Below, piece after piece: positions 34,268-45,904 of a stretch of DNA of 64,000 nucleotides. Location: contig CAWIGR010000020.1 of assembly GCA_963835705.1 (NCBI GenBank), positions 62,001 to 126,000 on the forward strand, given 5' to 3'. Below the pieces are notes generated by a model. It was not told the origin of the DNA. It worked only from the letters and a program-made list of their open reading frames with translations, and ran no database searches. Made by a program: the position numbers and the translations under genes. Numbering within the stretch: the first letter of the stretch is position 1; each line of letters opens with the position of its first letter. This stretch comes from JACVRW01 sp963835705 (GTDB taxonomy: Bacteria > Actinomycetota > Thermoleophilia > Solirubrobacterales > Thermoleophilaceae).

Positions 34268-35590
34268 TCAGGCGCCGGGGCTTGCCAGCGTGTCGAGCTC
34301 GGCCCGCTCCAAGCGGCCGTCGGGAAAGCGGACGTGCGCGTCGTCGCCCAGGCAGACCACGGCTTCGGCATCCTCGCCGACCGCCATCCGCGCCAGCAGC
34401 GCGGCGGCGATCCGGTGCACGTCGCGAACGATCCCGAGCGCCAGCAGCGAGCGGGTCTCGTTGGCCACCTCGCCGTCGCCCACCCGCAGCACCACCCGCA
34501 CCGGCTCGTGAATTCCACGGGCGGTCATCGCGGCCGAGATGTTGGCGAGGTCGTCCGAGGTCACTGCCGCCACGGCCTTGGCCTTGTCGAGCGACAGGCG
34601 TCGCATCACGGAACGGTCCGCACCCCGGCCCACGACCACCGGCAGGCCGTACTCGCGCGCCAGGCCCACGTTCTCGTGCTCCCCGTCGCGCTCGACGGCC
34701 ACCACCGGGATCTTGCACGCGCGCAACACCAGGCACAGCCGCAGGCCCACCTGCCCCAGCCCGATCACGACCACGTGATCGCGCCGCGGCACGGCGCGCC
34801 GTCCCACCATCCCCGTCAGCCGGCGTTCGATGACACGGTTCACGAGGCCCGCGGTGAACGCGGCGGCGAACACCAGCGCGATCAGCATCGTGACCGAGGT
34901 GAACACCTTGTACCAGCCGGGCCCGTCCTGTACCGCGAGGTTCGGATCGACCGTGACGAGCGTCTTGGCCGACCCGTAGATCGCGTCGACCACCGTGTCG
35001 TCGAGGACGAACACGGCGGTGACGGTCTCGATCAGGAACACCGCCACAAGCCCGATCGCGCCGAACAGAAGCAGCCCGGCGCTCTTGTCGTAGGGGGTGA
35101 ACAGGGCTCGGGCGATCGCCTCGGCGCGGCGGGGCTTGGTGTTCGGGATCGGCACCTCGCGAACCTCTTCGCCGTCCTCGATGAGTCCGACCGTGCTCCC
35201 CTCCCGCTCACCGACGGCCGTGAAGCGCTCGTCCACGCAGGGGCCGGCGAGCGAGGGCGCGACGATGTCCGCCAGCGACGTCACGCGCGTGTTGGCGAGC
35301 CGATCCTGCATCTGCTCGGCCATCGTCGGATCGAAGATCGTGAGCAGCAGCGGGACCTCGTCGGAGACCGAGCGCACCGTCAGGGCGTGCCGAAGGACGA
35401 CCGCATCGGCACGGCCCACCACCGCGACCGACTCGACCCCGTTGTCCTCGAGCGCGCCGCGAATCTCCTCTTCGTCCGGCTCGCGCAGGTGAGAGACCTC
35501 CGCGCTGGAGGCCTCCAGTGCGCGGACGGTTTCCTCACTCAGGTCGCCGTCACCGATGACGACGACGGTGCGCCCGGCGCCTCGCTCCAC
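34268..35590 (-). CDS. TrkA-type NAD-binding ion channel protein with degenerate pore
   Basis: 440 residues. Two Rossmann-type RCK/TrkA_N domains flank a two-helix membrane core. The first is at the N-terminus (TVVVIGDGDLSEETVRALEA) and the second at about residues 270-400 (HVVVIGLGQVGLRLCLVLRA). The core (residues about 165-265) has FGAIGLVAVFLIETVTAVF, a pore-helix-like AIYGSAKTLVTVDPNLAV and a second span. Where K+ channels have TVGYGD this protein has TVDPNL, so the selectivity filter is not canonical. Ion specificity is therefore doubtful. Castor/Pollux-like or sensor functions are alternatives. The 3' end faces tetR. Confidence 0.8.
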   Translation of the reverse strand: MERGAGRTVVVIGDGDLSEETVRALEASSAEVSHLREPDEEEIRGALEDNGVESVAVVGRADAVVLRHALTVRSVSDEVPLLLTIFDPTMAEQMQDRLANTRVTSLADIVAPSLAGPCVDERFTAVGEREGSTVGLIEDGEEVREVPIPNTKPRRAEAIARALFTPYDKSAGLLLFGAIGLVAVFLIETVTAVFVLDDTVVDAIYGSAKTLVTVDPNLAVQDGPGWYKVFTSVTMLIALVFAAAFTAGLVNRVIERRLTGMVGRRAVPRRDHVVVIGLGQVGLRLCLVLRACKIPVVAVERDGEHENVGLAREYGLPVVVGRGADRSVMRRLSLDKAKAVAAVTSDDLANISAAMTARGIHEPVRVVLRVGDGEVANETRSLLALGIVRDVHRIAAALLARMAVGEDAEAVVCLGDDAHVRFPDGRLERAELDTLASPGA

Positions 35591-35674
35591 GGTGGCAGCG
35601 TATCCGTCGCGGGGTGCGCACGATGCGGCTCCTCGGGATTGCGGTCAGGCGGCTGGTTTGATCCACTGTGGGTC

Positions 35675-38600
35675 GTGCGCCCCCCACGCCGCGCCGCTCG
35701 AGGCAGTGTCGTCGTCCTGGTTCTCGCTCTGGCCGCCGCGGCGGCCGCGCCCGGCACCGCTTCCGCCGCGTCGGCGGCCCCCGACGGCCCGGGGGTCTTG
35801 TCGCGCTACGACCTCGCGCGCAAGGACTGCCTCGGCACTGCCGCCAACCGCGTCTCGAAGGTCTGGTACACCGTCGCCGGCGGCGTGCTGTCGGACGTGT
35901 ACAGCCCGACGATCGACAACACCAACGTCCAGTCGCTGCGCTACATCGTCACCGACGGCCGCACCTTCACCGACGTCCAGGGCCGCGACACGACGTACGA
36001 GGTGCGCAGCACCGATCGCGGTGGCATGGCGTGCGAGGTGACGACCACGGCTGCCAGCGGCCGGTGGCGGCTCGTGACGGAGTACGTAACGGACGCCAGG
36101 CGGGACGCCGTGGTCATGCGCAACCGCTTCCAAGTGTTGCGACGCTCGCGCGATGACCTGAAGCTGTACGTCCGGTACGACGCGACGATGAACGGCAACG
36201 GCGGCGGCGGCGAGCCCAACGGCGGCGCAGACAGCGCTCTTGTCGATCCCGGCACCAAGGCGCTCGTGTCCTTCGATACGTCGACGCTGAGCCAGGCACT
36301 CAATCGCGACTACGGCGTGCCGCTGTACGGAGCGCTGCGCGCCGACCGTCCCTTCCTGCGGGCGACCAGCGGCTTCGCCGAGCGGCCCAGCGACGGGCTC
36401 ACGCAGCTCGACAGCGCGCGGGCGCTGACGCAGACGCATGCCACGGCCGTGGAAGGCAACGTCGTGCAGACCGCGCAGGTGGACCTCCGGCGCACGGGCT
36501 CCTTCACGGTGGCGCTCGGTTACGGACAGACCCAGGGCGCGGCCGTCCGCGCCGCGGGCCGCAGCGCTGCGCCGCCGTTCCACCGGACCCGTGCGCGGTA
36601 CGTCGCCACCTGGCGGCGCTACGACTCCAAGCTCGACCGCCTGCGGCGCATCGGCGAGCTCAGCCGCAAGAAGCAGCGCCGCGCCCGGATGGCCTACCGG
36701 CTGTCGGCAAACGTGCTCAAGGCCAGTGAGGACAAGACGTTCCCCGGGGCGATCGTCGCTTCGCTTGCAAGCCCCTGGGGGCAGGCGGTCAGCGCCGGTG
36801 AGGAACCCGGCGGGCGGCCGGTGTACTTCGGGTCCTACCGCGAGATCTTCGCCCGCGACCTCTACGAGGCGTTCACCGGGCTGCTCGCCACGGGCGATCT
36901 CGCAACCGCGCGAGACACCGTCCGCTGGCTGTTCGAGCGCCAGCAGCTGCCGGACGGCCGCTTCCCGCGCAACTCGCTGGTCAACGGCAAGGTCGCTCCG
37001 GACACGGGCGGGGATCAGCTCGACGAGACCTCGTACCCGATCCTCATGGCGCTGCAGGCCGGCCTCGCCGGGGACGCGCAGCTGTGGCCACGCATCAAGA
37101 AGGCTGCCGACTTCGTGGTGTCGCGCGGCCCGGCGTTCGGCAGCGAGCGCTGGGAGGAGCAGAGCGGCTTCTCACCGTCGACGATCGCCGCGGAGATCGC
37201 CGGCCTGGTAGCGGCCGGCGTCATCGCCGAACGCAACGGCGCCGCCGCCTCGGCGCGCGTCTACTACGCGACCGCCGACGACTTTGCGCGCAACGTCAAG
37301 AGATGGACGGTCACGACGACGGGACCGTACGCGCCCCGGTACTTCATCCGGCTGTCGCGCAGCGGCGACCCGAACACGCCCGAGAGCTACAACCTGGGCA
37401 ACGGCAGCATCACCGCCGACCAGCGCGAGGTGATCGACGCCGGCTTCCTGGAGCTGTCTCGGCTGGGCATCCTGGCGCCCGACGACTCCGACGTGCTCGC
37501 ATCTCTGCCAGTCGTCGACGAGGTGATCCGGGTGACCACCGGATCCGGCACCGGCTTCTACCGCTACGGCACGTCCCTGGAAGGGACCGAGGACGGGTAC
37601 GGCGACTGCTGGGAGCCGGACCCGACGAACTGCTCGCCGAGCGGGCGGCCATGGCCGACCGGCAACGCGGGCAGCGGTCACTACTGGCCGGTGCTGACGG
37701 GGGAGCGGGCGCAGCACCACCTCGAGCTCGGCCGGCGCGCGGACGCGATCGGGCTGACACGTGACATCTTCGCCTCGTCGTGGGGCATCGGCCTGGTCCC
37801 CGAACAGAACTGGGAGAACCCGGACCTGCCCCCGGCGCCGTTCGGCAGCGACCCGACCGTCGCGTCGATCGGCTTCCTCGATGGCGAAGCGGCCGGCTCG
37901 GCGACGCCGCTGACATGGGCGCAGGCACAGCTCGTGCGGCTGCTCGTCGGCCTCGCGGAGAACGACGTCGTCGAGCAGCCGGCCGAGGTGCGCGAAAGGT
38001 ACGTCGAGAACGCTCCGCCCGCCGCCGTGCCCATCACGATCTCCTCACCGGCCGACGGCAGCCTCGTGACCACGGCGACCGTCACCGTCACGGGCACCAC
38101 GACCCCCGGCGCCACAGTCGACGTGTCCGCCTACGCCGGCGACGCGGACGGCGAGACCACGACGGTGACGACCACAGCCGCGGGCGACGGCTCGTTCTCA
38201 GCCGAGGTGCCGACCCCGTTCGGCACGAACTTCATCACCGCTGCCGCGACGACGAGCACCGGCACCGGGCGGGCGCGGGTGACCGTGGTGTCGGACTTCG
38301 TCGAGGGCACGACCGTGCTCGACGTCGACGACCCGACCGGTGACGACTATGGCCCCGGGACGTACGCGTATCCGACCGATGCGCAGTTCAACGACGGGGC
38401 CTTCGACATCGAGCGCTTCCAGGTCATCGACTCCGGCGAGCGGGTGTACCTGCGGACGACGCTGCGCGACCTCACCCCGACGTTCGGCAGCCCGCTCGGA
38501 GCGCAGCTGCTCGACATCTTCATACGCGATCCCGGCTCGCCGGCGTTCTCGACCGAGGCGCCATTCGCGAGCCGGAACTACCTCATCGCCGAGGACTCTG

Positions 38601-39007
38601 CGTGGTCACAGCGCATCGAGGTCGAGGGCTTCGCGGCGCCGCAGTACGTCGGGGCCGACGGCTCTGGACTCGGTCCGGTGACGGTGACCGCGAGCGACGT
38701 CTCCCGCGCGATCACCATCATCGTGCCGAAGCAGACGCTCGGGCAACCGGGCACGGGCTGGATCTTCTCGGTCGTGCTGCACGGCCAGGACGGCTTCCAG
38801 CCCGACCGGGCGCGCCCGTTCGCATCGACGCCGCAGGCGTTCCTGTTCGGGGTGTGCGCCCCGGGCGGGACCTCGCCGATCTGCGCCGCCAACCCGGCCA
38901 CCGTCCCGAAGGCGGTGGACGTGATCACGCCGGCGGGCGTCGACCAGACCGTCGAGCTGGACCCGACGCAGCAACCGGTGCTGATTCAGGGCGTGCCGGT
39001 GCCCTGA
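35675..39007 (+). CDS. Secreted GH15 glucodextranase/glucoamylase-like enzyme
   Basis: 1110 residues from GTG 35675, which begins a signal peptide (RPPRRAARGSVVVLVLALAA, then an Ala-rich cleavage region). Domains in order: an N-terminal beta-sandwich (VWYTVAGGVLSDVYSPTIDN), the GH15 (alpha/alpha)6 catalytic domain with probable general acid Glu451 (QLDETSYPI) and general base Glu710 (VPEQNWE), an Ig-like domain (ITISSPADGSLVTTATVTVT), and a C-terminal glucodextranase-type domain (ending LIQGVPVP). This is the layout of Arthrobacter glucodextranase, an inverting exo-enzyme that releases glucose from alpha-1,6 glucans. Either alpha-1,6 or alpha-1,4 glucan could be the substrate. No sugar transporter is adjacent. 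Confidence 0.88.
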   Translation: MRPPRRAARGSVVVLVLALAAAAAAPGTASAASAAPDGPGVLSRYDLARKDCLGTAANRVSKVWYTVAGGVLSDVYSPTIDNTNVQSLRYIVTDGRTFTDVQGRDTTYEVRSTDRGGMACEVTTTAASGRWRLVTEYVTDARRDAVVMRNRFQVLRRSRDDLKLYVRYDATMNGNGGGGEPNGGADSALVDPGTKALVSFDTSTLSQALNRDYGVPLYGALRADRPFLRATSGFAERPSDGLTQLDSARALTQTHATAVEGNVVQTAQVDLRRTGSFTVALGYGQTQGAAVRAAGRSAAPPFHRTRARYVATWRRYDSKLDRLRRIGELSRKKQRRARMAYRLSANVLKASEDKTFPGAIVASLASPWGQAVSAGEEPGGRPVYFGSYREIFARDLYEAFTGLLATGDLATARDTVRWLFERQQLPDGRFPRNSLVNGKVAPDTGGDQLDETSYPILMALQAGLAGDAQLWPRIKKAADFVVSRGPAFGSERWEEQSGFSPSTIAAEIAGLVAAGVIAERNGAAASARVYYATADDFARNVKRWTVTTTGPYAPRYFIRLSRSGDPNTPESYNLGNGSITADQREVIDAGFLELSRLGILAPDDSDVLASLPVVDEVIRVTTGSGTGFYRYGTSLEGTEDGYGDCWEPDPTNCSPSGRPWPTGNAGSGHYWPVLTGERAQHHLELGRRADAIGLTRDIFASSWGIGLVPEQNWENPDLPPAPFGSDPTVASIGFLDGEAAGSATPLTWAQAQLVRLLVGLAENDVVEQPAEVRERYVENAPPAAVPITISSPADGSLVTTATVTVTGTTTPGATVDVSAYAGDADGETTTVTTTAAGDGSFSAEVPTPFGTNFITAAATTSTGTGRARVTVVSDFVEGTTVLDVDDPTGDDYGPGTYAYPTDAQFNDGAFDIERFQVIDSGERVYLRTTLRDLTPTFGSPLGAQLLDIFIRDPGSPAFSTEAPFASRNYLIAEDSAWSQRIEVEGFAAPQYVGADGSGLGPVTVTASDVSRAITIIVPKQTLGQPGTGWIFSVVLHGQDGFQPDRARPFASTPQAFLFGVCAPGGTSPICAANPATVPKAVDVITPAGVDQTVELDPTQQPVLIQGVPVP

Positions 39008-39095
39008 GTCACTGCCGCGCGCGTCATCGTGCTCCATTCGGGGGCGTTGCGAGTGAGGTGAGGTACGCGGCGGATCGCGACGGGTTCGTCATGCG

Positions 39096-39109
39096 CTTGG
39101 CGCGCCAAG
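39096..39109. promoter_or_regulatory. 14-base palindrome upstream of the membrane-protein/cox cluster
   Basis: CTTGGCGCGCCAAG is a perfect palindrome in the 220-base gap between the GH15 gene and the first small membrane protein gene (start 39228). It could be an operator for the downstream cluster or part of a terminator for the upstream gene. Only one copy was noticed. Confidence 0.35.
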
Positions 39110-39227
39110 TCCGGTTGGCGAGCGCACGATGACCGCGCATAGACTGCGGTCGCTGCACCGGCTACGCGACGATCGTCCGCTCGATCCGCTGGGCGGCCGA
39201 GCATTCGAATCAGGAGGTCTCAGGCTG

Positions 39228-39494
39228 ATGGTCAATACCGTGATCGGTGCCTCCACGGGCTGGTGGGTGGGGCTCGTGCTCGGCATCGTGGTCATAGCGG
39301 TGGCGGCGGTCATCGTGATCGTGATCGTGAACCTGGCGCGGAAGATCGCGGGCCAGGCGCGGGCCGCGGTCGAGGGCGTCGAGGTGGTGCGCGCGCAGAC
39401 CGACGAGCTCGGCGGGATCGAGCGGATCAACGACTCCGGGGTCAGGATCCTGCACTCGGCGCGCGCGCTGCGAAAGGTGGCGGTCGGGAAATGA
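39228..39494 (+). CDS. Small single-span membrane protein 1 of 5
   Basis: 88 residues from ATG 39228, preceded by an AGGAGGT ribosome site. An N-terminal membrane span (GLVLGIVVIAVAAVIVIVIV) is followed by a charged helical cytoplasmic part (ARKIAGQARAAVEGVEVVRA). It is the first of five consecutive genes with the same plan, each overlapping the next by ATGA except the last junction, and all leading into the cox operon. No family recognised. Confidence 0.7.
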   Translation: MVNTVIGASTGWWVGLVLGIVVIAVAAVIVIVIVNLARKIAGQARAAVEGVEVVRAQTDELGGIERINDSGVRILHSARALRKVAVGK

Positions 39495-39775
39495 GCCTGG
39501 CGGTGGCGAACAACACCCTGTGGGCGATCTCGCTCGGGATCGGCCTCGTCGCGGCCCTGGTGGTCGCGTTCCTCCTGACGGTCCTGGTCAGGACGGTCAC
39601 CGACATCGACGACTCCGCCGGCGGCCTGCTCGAGGTGGCCGGCAAGGTCGCCGGGAACACGTCCCACATCCCCCAGCTCGAGGCGACCGCGCCGGTGCTG
39701 GGCCAGATCGTGGACGAAGCGGTGGTCCAGGACCGCTATATGAGCGCCCTGACCGACGGGTACGGTGAATCATGA
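39491..39775 (+). CDS. Small single-span membrane protein 2 of 5
   Basis: 94 residues. Span LWAISLGIGLVAALVVAFLL, then TVLVRTVTDIDDSAGGLLEV and a helical tail that contains the phrase LGQIVDEAVVQDRYM. ATG at 39491 overlaps the previous stop as ATGA. Helical tail with heptad-like spacing suggests coiled-coil contact with its neighbours (inference). Confidence 0.65.
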   Translation: MSLAVANNTLWAISLGIGLVAALVVAFLLTVLVRTVTDIDDSAGGLLEVAGKVAGNTSHIPQLEATAPVLGQIVDEAVVQDRYMSALTDGYGES

Positions 39776-40050
39776 GCGACACCGACCTGCTCGTGCTCCT
39801 GAGCGTCCTGCTCGCCGTGGTGGTGGTCGCGGTGCTCGCCGTCGCCTTGATCCTGATCCGCAAGCGCCTCGAGTCGGCCTCGGAGAAGCTGGCCACGCTC
39901 GGCGCGGCCCTCGAGACCGTCGAGGGCGAGCACCTGCGCCCGCTCGAGCCCGCCGTCAAGGCGATCAACTCCCAGTTCGACGTGATCGTGGGCGCGTTCC
40001 CCGGCATCGCCGCGAAGGCGGCGGTGGTCGCGGAGAGGAGGCCGCGATGA
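39772..40050 (+). CDS. Small single-span membrane protein 3 of 5
   Basis: 92 residues. Span LLVLLSVLLAVVVVAVLAVA followed by the basic stop-transfer IRKRLESASEKL and a long amphipathic helix (TVEGEHLRPLEPAVKAINSQ). Coupled on both sides by ATGA overlaps (39772 and 40047). The pattern of a short periplasmic start, one span and a cytoplasmic helix is shared with the other four. Confidence 0.65.
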   Translation: MSDTDLLVLLSVLLAVVVVAVLAVALILIRKRLESASEKLATLGAALETVEGEHLRPLEPAVKAINSQFDVIVGAFPGIAAKAAVVAERRPR

Positions 40051-40307
40051 CCCTGTGGTGGATCGGCAACGCGCTCCTGCTCCTCGTGGTCCTGCCGGTC
40101 GTCGTGTACCTGCTGAAGGGCGTGCTGGACGCCGCCCGCAGCATCGTGCCGAGCGTCCGGCAGATCGCCGCGGCAGCGAACGCCGGGGCGAAGGACCTCG
40201 ACGCGGTGCCGCTGCTGCTCACGACGCAGGACCAGGTAGGGAAAACGGTCGAGGTGGTCGCGAACTACGGCGGCTCCCTCGACGTAATAGTCGATGACGA
40301 GAGCTGA
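40047..40307 (+). CDS. Small single-span membrane protein 4 of 5
   Basis: 86 residues. The N-terminus MTLWWIGNALLLLVVLPVVV is the span, followed by KGVLDAARSIVPSVRQIAAA and a tail ending VDDES. ATG at 40047 overlaps the previous stop as ATGA. The gap to the fifth gene is nine bases with a GAGGAGGAG ribosome site inside it. Confidence 0.65.
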   Translation: MTLWWIGNALLLLVVLPVVVYLLKGVLDAARSIVPSVRQIAAAANAGAKDLDAVPLLLTTQDQVGKTVEVVANYGGSLDVIVDDES

Positions 40308-40316
40308 GGAGGAGCG

Positions 40317-41231
40317 ATGCCGGCAGCAGGCGTAGTCACCATCGTCGCGGTCGTCCTGATCGTGCTCGCGCTCGTCTACTACCTCGTCTCGACGATCGTC
40401 GCGCTCAGGCAGATCACCGCCGGCCTGGACGAGGCCATCGCGGGCGTCGGGGGGATCATCGAGAAGAGCGCCCCGGTGGAAGCGGTCGTGAAGGACATCA
40501 ACGGGAACCTCGACGCGGGCGTGGACCTGCTCGAGGGACTTCTCGTCAAGAAGGCCGGACTCGTGGACGCCATGGGCCTGGTCGAGGGCCTCTATCCGGG
40601 CGCCGCCGCCCAGGGGCTGCGGAACTTCCCGGACAGCAAGACCGTCAAGGCCCCGCGGATCTCCGAGGTGTATACGAAGGGCACGCTCACGCTGGCCCGG
40701 CTCGGGCGGGAGGCCCCGATCGCCGCCGCCAGCCCGAGCGGCCCGGTCCTGCGCAACGTCGAGGCCGGCAGCCTCGACGCGCGCTCCCTCTATCCCGACA
40801 CGCGCCAGACGCGGCCCGAGAGGCTCCCGCGCTCGCCGGTCATAGGCACCGGTGCGCCTGTGCAGTACCCCCCGAGCGAGCAGCGCGGCGGGACGACGCC
40901 GGACGAGGCGGAGATCCGCGAGAAGGGCCCGTGGGCCGAAACCGCCGCCGAGGGCATCGTCCCCGGCGGGCTCGGAGGTTCCGACGCCCCACGCGAGCAG
41001 CTGGGGGAGGACCCGCAGCTCGGCAGCCCGGTCCTCGGACAGACGACCGGGTCGGGCGAGCCGGCGACCGAGAGCGGCATCGACCCGAGCGCCGGCGACG
41101 AGGCCGACGCGACCACATCCGGGGGCCCAGAGCCGCCGGAGGAAGCGGAGCCCGACCTGAAGGACGCGGCCACCGCGCCCCGCCAGGCCGACGCCGACTC
41201 GGCCGACGCCAAGAACGGCTCCGACACGTAA
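40317..41231 (+). CDS. Single-span membrane protein 5 of 5 with long acidic tail
   Basis: 304 residues, the largest of the five. It has the same N-terminal plan (VVTIVAVVLIVLALVYYLVS, then VALRQITAGLDEAIAGVGGI), a middle part (LYPGAAAQGLRNFPDSKTVK) and a disordered tail of about 120 residues rich in Pro, Glu, Asp and Gly. It ends 16 bases before the coxM start. The tail may be a tether or docking region. No family recognised. Confidence 0.65.
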   Translation: MPAAGVVTIVAVVLIVLALVYYLVSTIVALRQITAGLDEAIAGVGGIIEKSAPVEAVVKDINGNLDAGVDLLEGLLVKKAGLVDAMGLVEGLYPGAAAQGLRNFPDSKTVKAPRISEVYTKGTLTLARLGREAPIAAASPSGPVLRNVEAGSLDARSLYPDTRQTRPERLPRSPVIGTGAPVQYPPSEQRGGTTPDEAEIREKGPWAETAAEGIVPGGLGGSDAPREQLGEDPQLGSPVLGQTTGSGEPATESGIDPSAGDEADATTSGGPEPPEEAEPDLKDAATAPRQADADSADAKNGSDT

Positions 41232-41247
41232 CGACAGGAGAGACCTC

Positions 41248-42123
41248 GTGCAGACTCCCGCGCCCTTCGCCTACGAGCGTGCCACCAGCGTCGACGGCGC
41301 CATCGAGGCGCTCAAGCGGCTCGGCTCCGAGGCGCGGCTCATCGCGGGCGGGCACAGCCTGCTGCCGATGATGAAGCTCCGCCTCGCGAACCCCGAGCAC
41401 CTGATCGACATCAACGACCTCCACGAGCTGTCCTACGTCCGCGAGGAGGGCGACGAGCTCCGGATCGGGGCGCTGACACGCCACGTGGACCTGCTGAAGT
41501 CCGACCTGCTCGCTGAGCGCTTCCCGGTCTTCCGCGACGCCGAGCAGGTGATCGCCGACCCGGTGGTGCGAAACCGCGGCACGATCGGCGGCTCGCTCTG
41601 CCAGGCCGACGCCGCGGAGGACCTGTCCGCCGTCTGCTCGGCGCTGAAGGGAAGCGCCGTGATCCGCGGCAGCGAGGGCGAGCGCGTCGTCTCGCTGGAC
41701 GAGTTCCACATCGGGCCCTACATGACCGCGGTGGGCGAGGGCGAGATGCTGACCGAGGTGCGGCTGCCGCTGCGCCACGGGGCCGGCAGCGCCCACGAGA
41801 AGGTCGAGCGGCGGGCCGGCGACTGGGCGGTGGCCGCGGCATCGGCCGCCCTGTGGGTCGAGGGCGGCACGATCGCCGACGCCGGCGTGGCGCTCAGCGC
41901 CGTGGGACCGACCACCGTCCACGCGACCCGCGCCGACGAGCTCCTGCGCGGCAAGGCGCCGTCGGAGGAGCTGTTCGAGCAGGCGGGCGAGATCGCGTCG
42001 GAGGACTGCGCCCCGGTGCCGGACGGCCGCGGGCCGGTCGACTACAAGCGCCACCTTGCGGGCGTGCTCACGAAACGCGCCCTGCGCCGCGCGGCGGCCC
42101 GTGCGCTGCACCAGGAGGCCTGA
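41248..42123 (+). CDS. coxM: Aerobic CO dehydrogenase medium subunit (FAD-binding)
   Basis: 291 residues, standard for CoxM. It carries the FAD-binding motifs of the family, AGGHSLLPMMKLRLANPEHL near residue 33 and a TIGGSLCQADAAEDL block near 112. CoxM accepts electrons from the 2Fe-2S subunit and passes them to quinone. GTG at 41248 follows an AGGAGAG ribosome site. It is the first of the canonical M-S-L order seen in form I CO dehydrogenase operons. Confidence 0.92.
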   Translation: MQTPAPFAYERATSVDGAIEALKRLGSEARLIAGGHSLLPMMKLRLANPEHLIDINDLHELSYVREEGDELRIGALTRHVDLLKSDLLAERFPVFRDAEQVIADPVVRNRGTIGGSLCQADAAEDLSAVCSALKGSAVIRGSEGERVVSLDEFHIGPYMTAVGEGEMLTEVRLPLRHGAGSAHEKVERRAGDWAVAAASAALWVEGGTIADAGVALSAVGPTTVHATRADELLRGKAPSEELFEQAGEIASEDCAPVPDGRGPVDYKRHLAGVLTKRALRRAAARALHQEA

Positions 42124-42126
42124 CCA

Positions 42127-42606
42127 ATGCAGGTGACGATCACGATCAACGGCGAGGCGGTCTCGCGTGACGTCGAGCCGCGCCAGCTGCTCGTGCACTT
42201 CATCCGGGACACGCCCGGTCTGACCGGCACGCATTGGGGCTGCGACACCTCCAACTGCGGCGCCTGCGTGGTTCTGATGGACGGGCAGCCGGTCAAGTCG
42301 TGCACCACCCTGGCGGCGATGTGCGAGGGCCACGAGATCCGCACCGTCGAGTCGCTCGAGGTGAACGGGCAGCTCGATCCCGTGCAGCAGGGCTTCCACG
42401 AGAAGCACGCGCTCCAGTGCGGCTTCTGCACGCCGGGAATGCTGATGACCGGCCGCGCGCTTCTGGACGAGAACCCGGATCCCACCGAGCTGGAGATCCG
42501 GACGGCGATCTCGGGCGCGATCTGCCGTTGCACCGGCTACAAGAACATCGTCGCCGCGATCCAGTGGGCGGCCGAGCACGAAGCCGCCACGAGACAGGAG
42601 GCGTGA
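42127..42606 (+). CDS. coxS: Aerobic CO dehydrogenase small subunit (2Fe-2S)
   Basis: 159 residues. Two 2Fe-2S clusters: the plant-type CDTSNCGACVVLMDG motif (with a fourth Cys in VKSCTTLAAMC) and the four-Cys C-terminal set CGFCTPGML and CRCTGYKNIV. It lies three bases after coxM and overlaps none of coxL. Electrons from the Mo site pass through it to CoxM. Confidence 0.95.
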   Translation: MQVTITINGEAVSRDVEPRQLLVHFIRDTPGLTGTHWGCDTSNCGACVVLMDGQPVKSCTTLAAMCEGHEIRTVESLEVNGQLDPVQQGFHEKHALQCGFCTPGMLMTGRALLDENPDPTELEIRTAISGAICRCTGYKNIVAAIQWAAEHEAATRQEA

Positions 42607-42608
42607 GG

Positions 42609-44989
<2,381 letters not shown>

Positions 44990-44993
<4 letters not shown>

Positions 44994-45904
44994 TCGGGGA
45001 GGCGCTCACACGCAGGGCCCAGGAGCTCCGCGCGGCGGGCGCGCCGTTCGTGGTGGCGACCGTCGTGCGGGCGCGGCGCCCGGCGAGCGTCGAGCCGGGC
45101 ACGGCCGGGCTGGTGCTGGAGGACGGGACGATCGAGGGCTTCATCGGCGGCGTCTGCGCCCAGCACAGCGTGCGCCTCTACGCGCTGATGACGATCGAGA
45201 GCGGCGCGCCGCTCCTGCTTCGGATCGATCCGGAGGCGCCCGAGGAGCCGGTTTCCGACGAGGGCGCCGTGACCGTCCGCAACACCTGCCTGTCGGGCGG
45301 CGCGATCGAGGTCTTCCTGGAGCCGGTGCTGCCGGCGCCCCGCGTGCTCGTGGCCGGCGACTCGCCGGTCGCGGCGGCGCTCCGGACCATCGGGTCCGAG
45401 GTCGGGCTCGACGTGGTCGCGGCGCACGACGTCAAGGACGCCGTCCTCACGCCGGCGCCCGCGGACCTCGCCCTGGTGGTGGCCTCCCACGGCCAGGACG
45501 AGATCGCGATCCTGCGCGCCGGCCTGGAGGCCGGCGTTCGCTACGTGGGGCTCGTGGCCAGCCCGAAGCGCGGCGCGGCGGTGATCGAGGAGCTTCGTGC
45601 GGAGGGCGTTCCCGAGGAGCTGCTCGGCCGGCTGGAGACCCCGGCGGGGATCGACATCGGCGCGCGCACGCCACCCGAGGTGGCGCTCACGATCGTCACC
45701 CGCATCGTCGCTGTGCGCCGGGCGCGGACGGCGCCGAGCGCCGCCCCGGACACGGCGGTGGACCCGATCTGCGGCATGACCGTGGCGGTGGCCGCCGACA
45801 CGCCGTCCCTGCTCGAGCACGATGGCGGGAGCGTCTACTTCTGCTCCGCGGGATGCAGGCGAGAGTTCGAGGAGCGGCGTGAGCCCGCACGAAGCGACGG
45901 GTGA
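44990..45904 (+). CDS. XdhC/CoxI-family maturation protein fused to a YHS domain
   Basis: 304 residues. The N-terminal part is the XdhC-type Moco-maturation family (SVEPGTAGLVLEDGTIEGFI; VRNTCLSGGAIEVFL). The Rossmann-like C-part follows (VGLVASPKRGAAVIEELRAE). The last 50 residues form a YHS-type domain (DPICGMTVAV, YFCSAGCRREFEE), which usually binds metals such as copper. The fusion could assist insertion of the Mo-Cu centre (inference). GTG at 44990 overlaps coxL. Confidence 0.85.

Noticed and set aside
34334..35674. A 5' extension of the GH15 gene
   Set aside because: Open but antisense to the TrkA-type gene; the signal peptide begins at GTG 35675.
39129..39227. N-terminal extension of the first small membrane protein
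   Set aside because: The AGGAGGT site at 39213 and the ATG 39228 directly before the span fit better.
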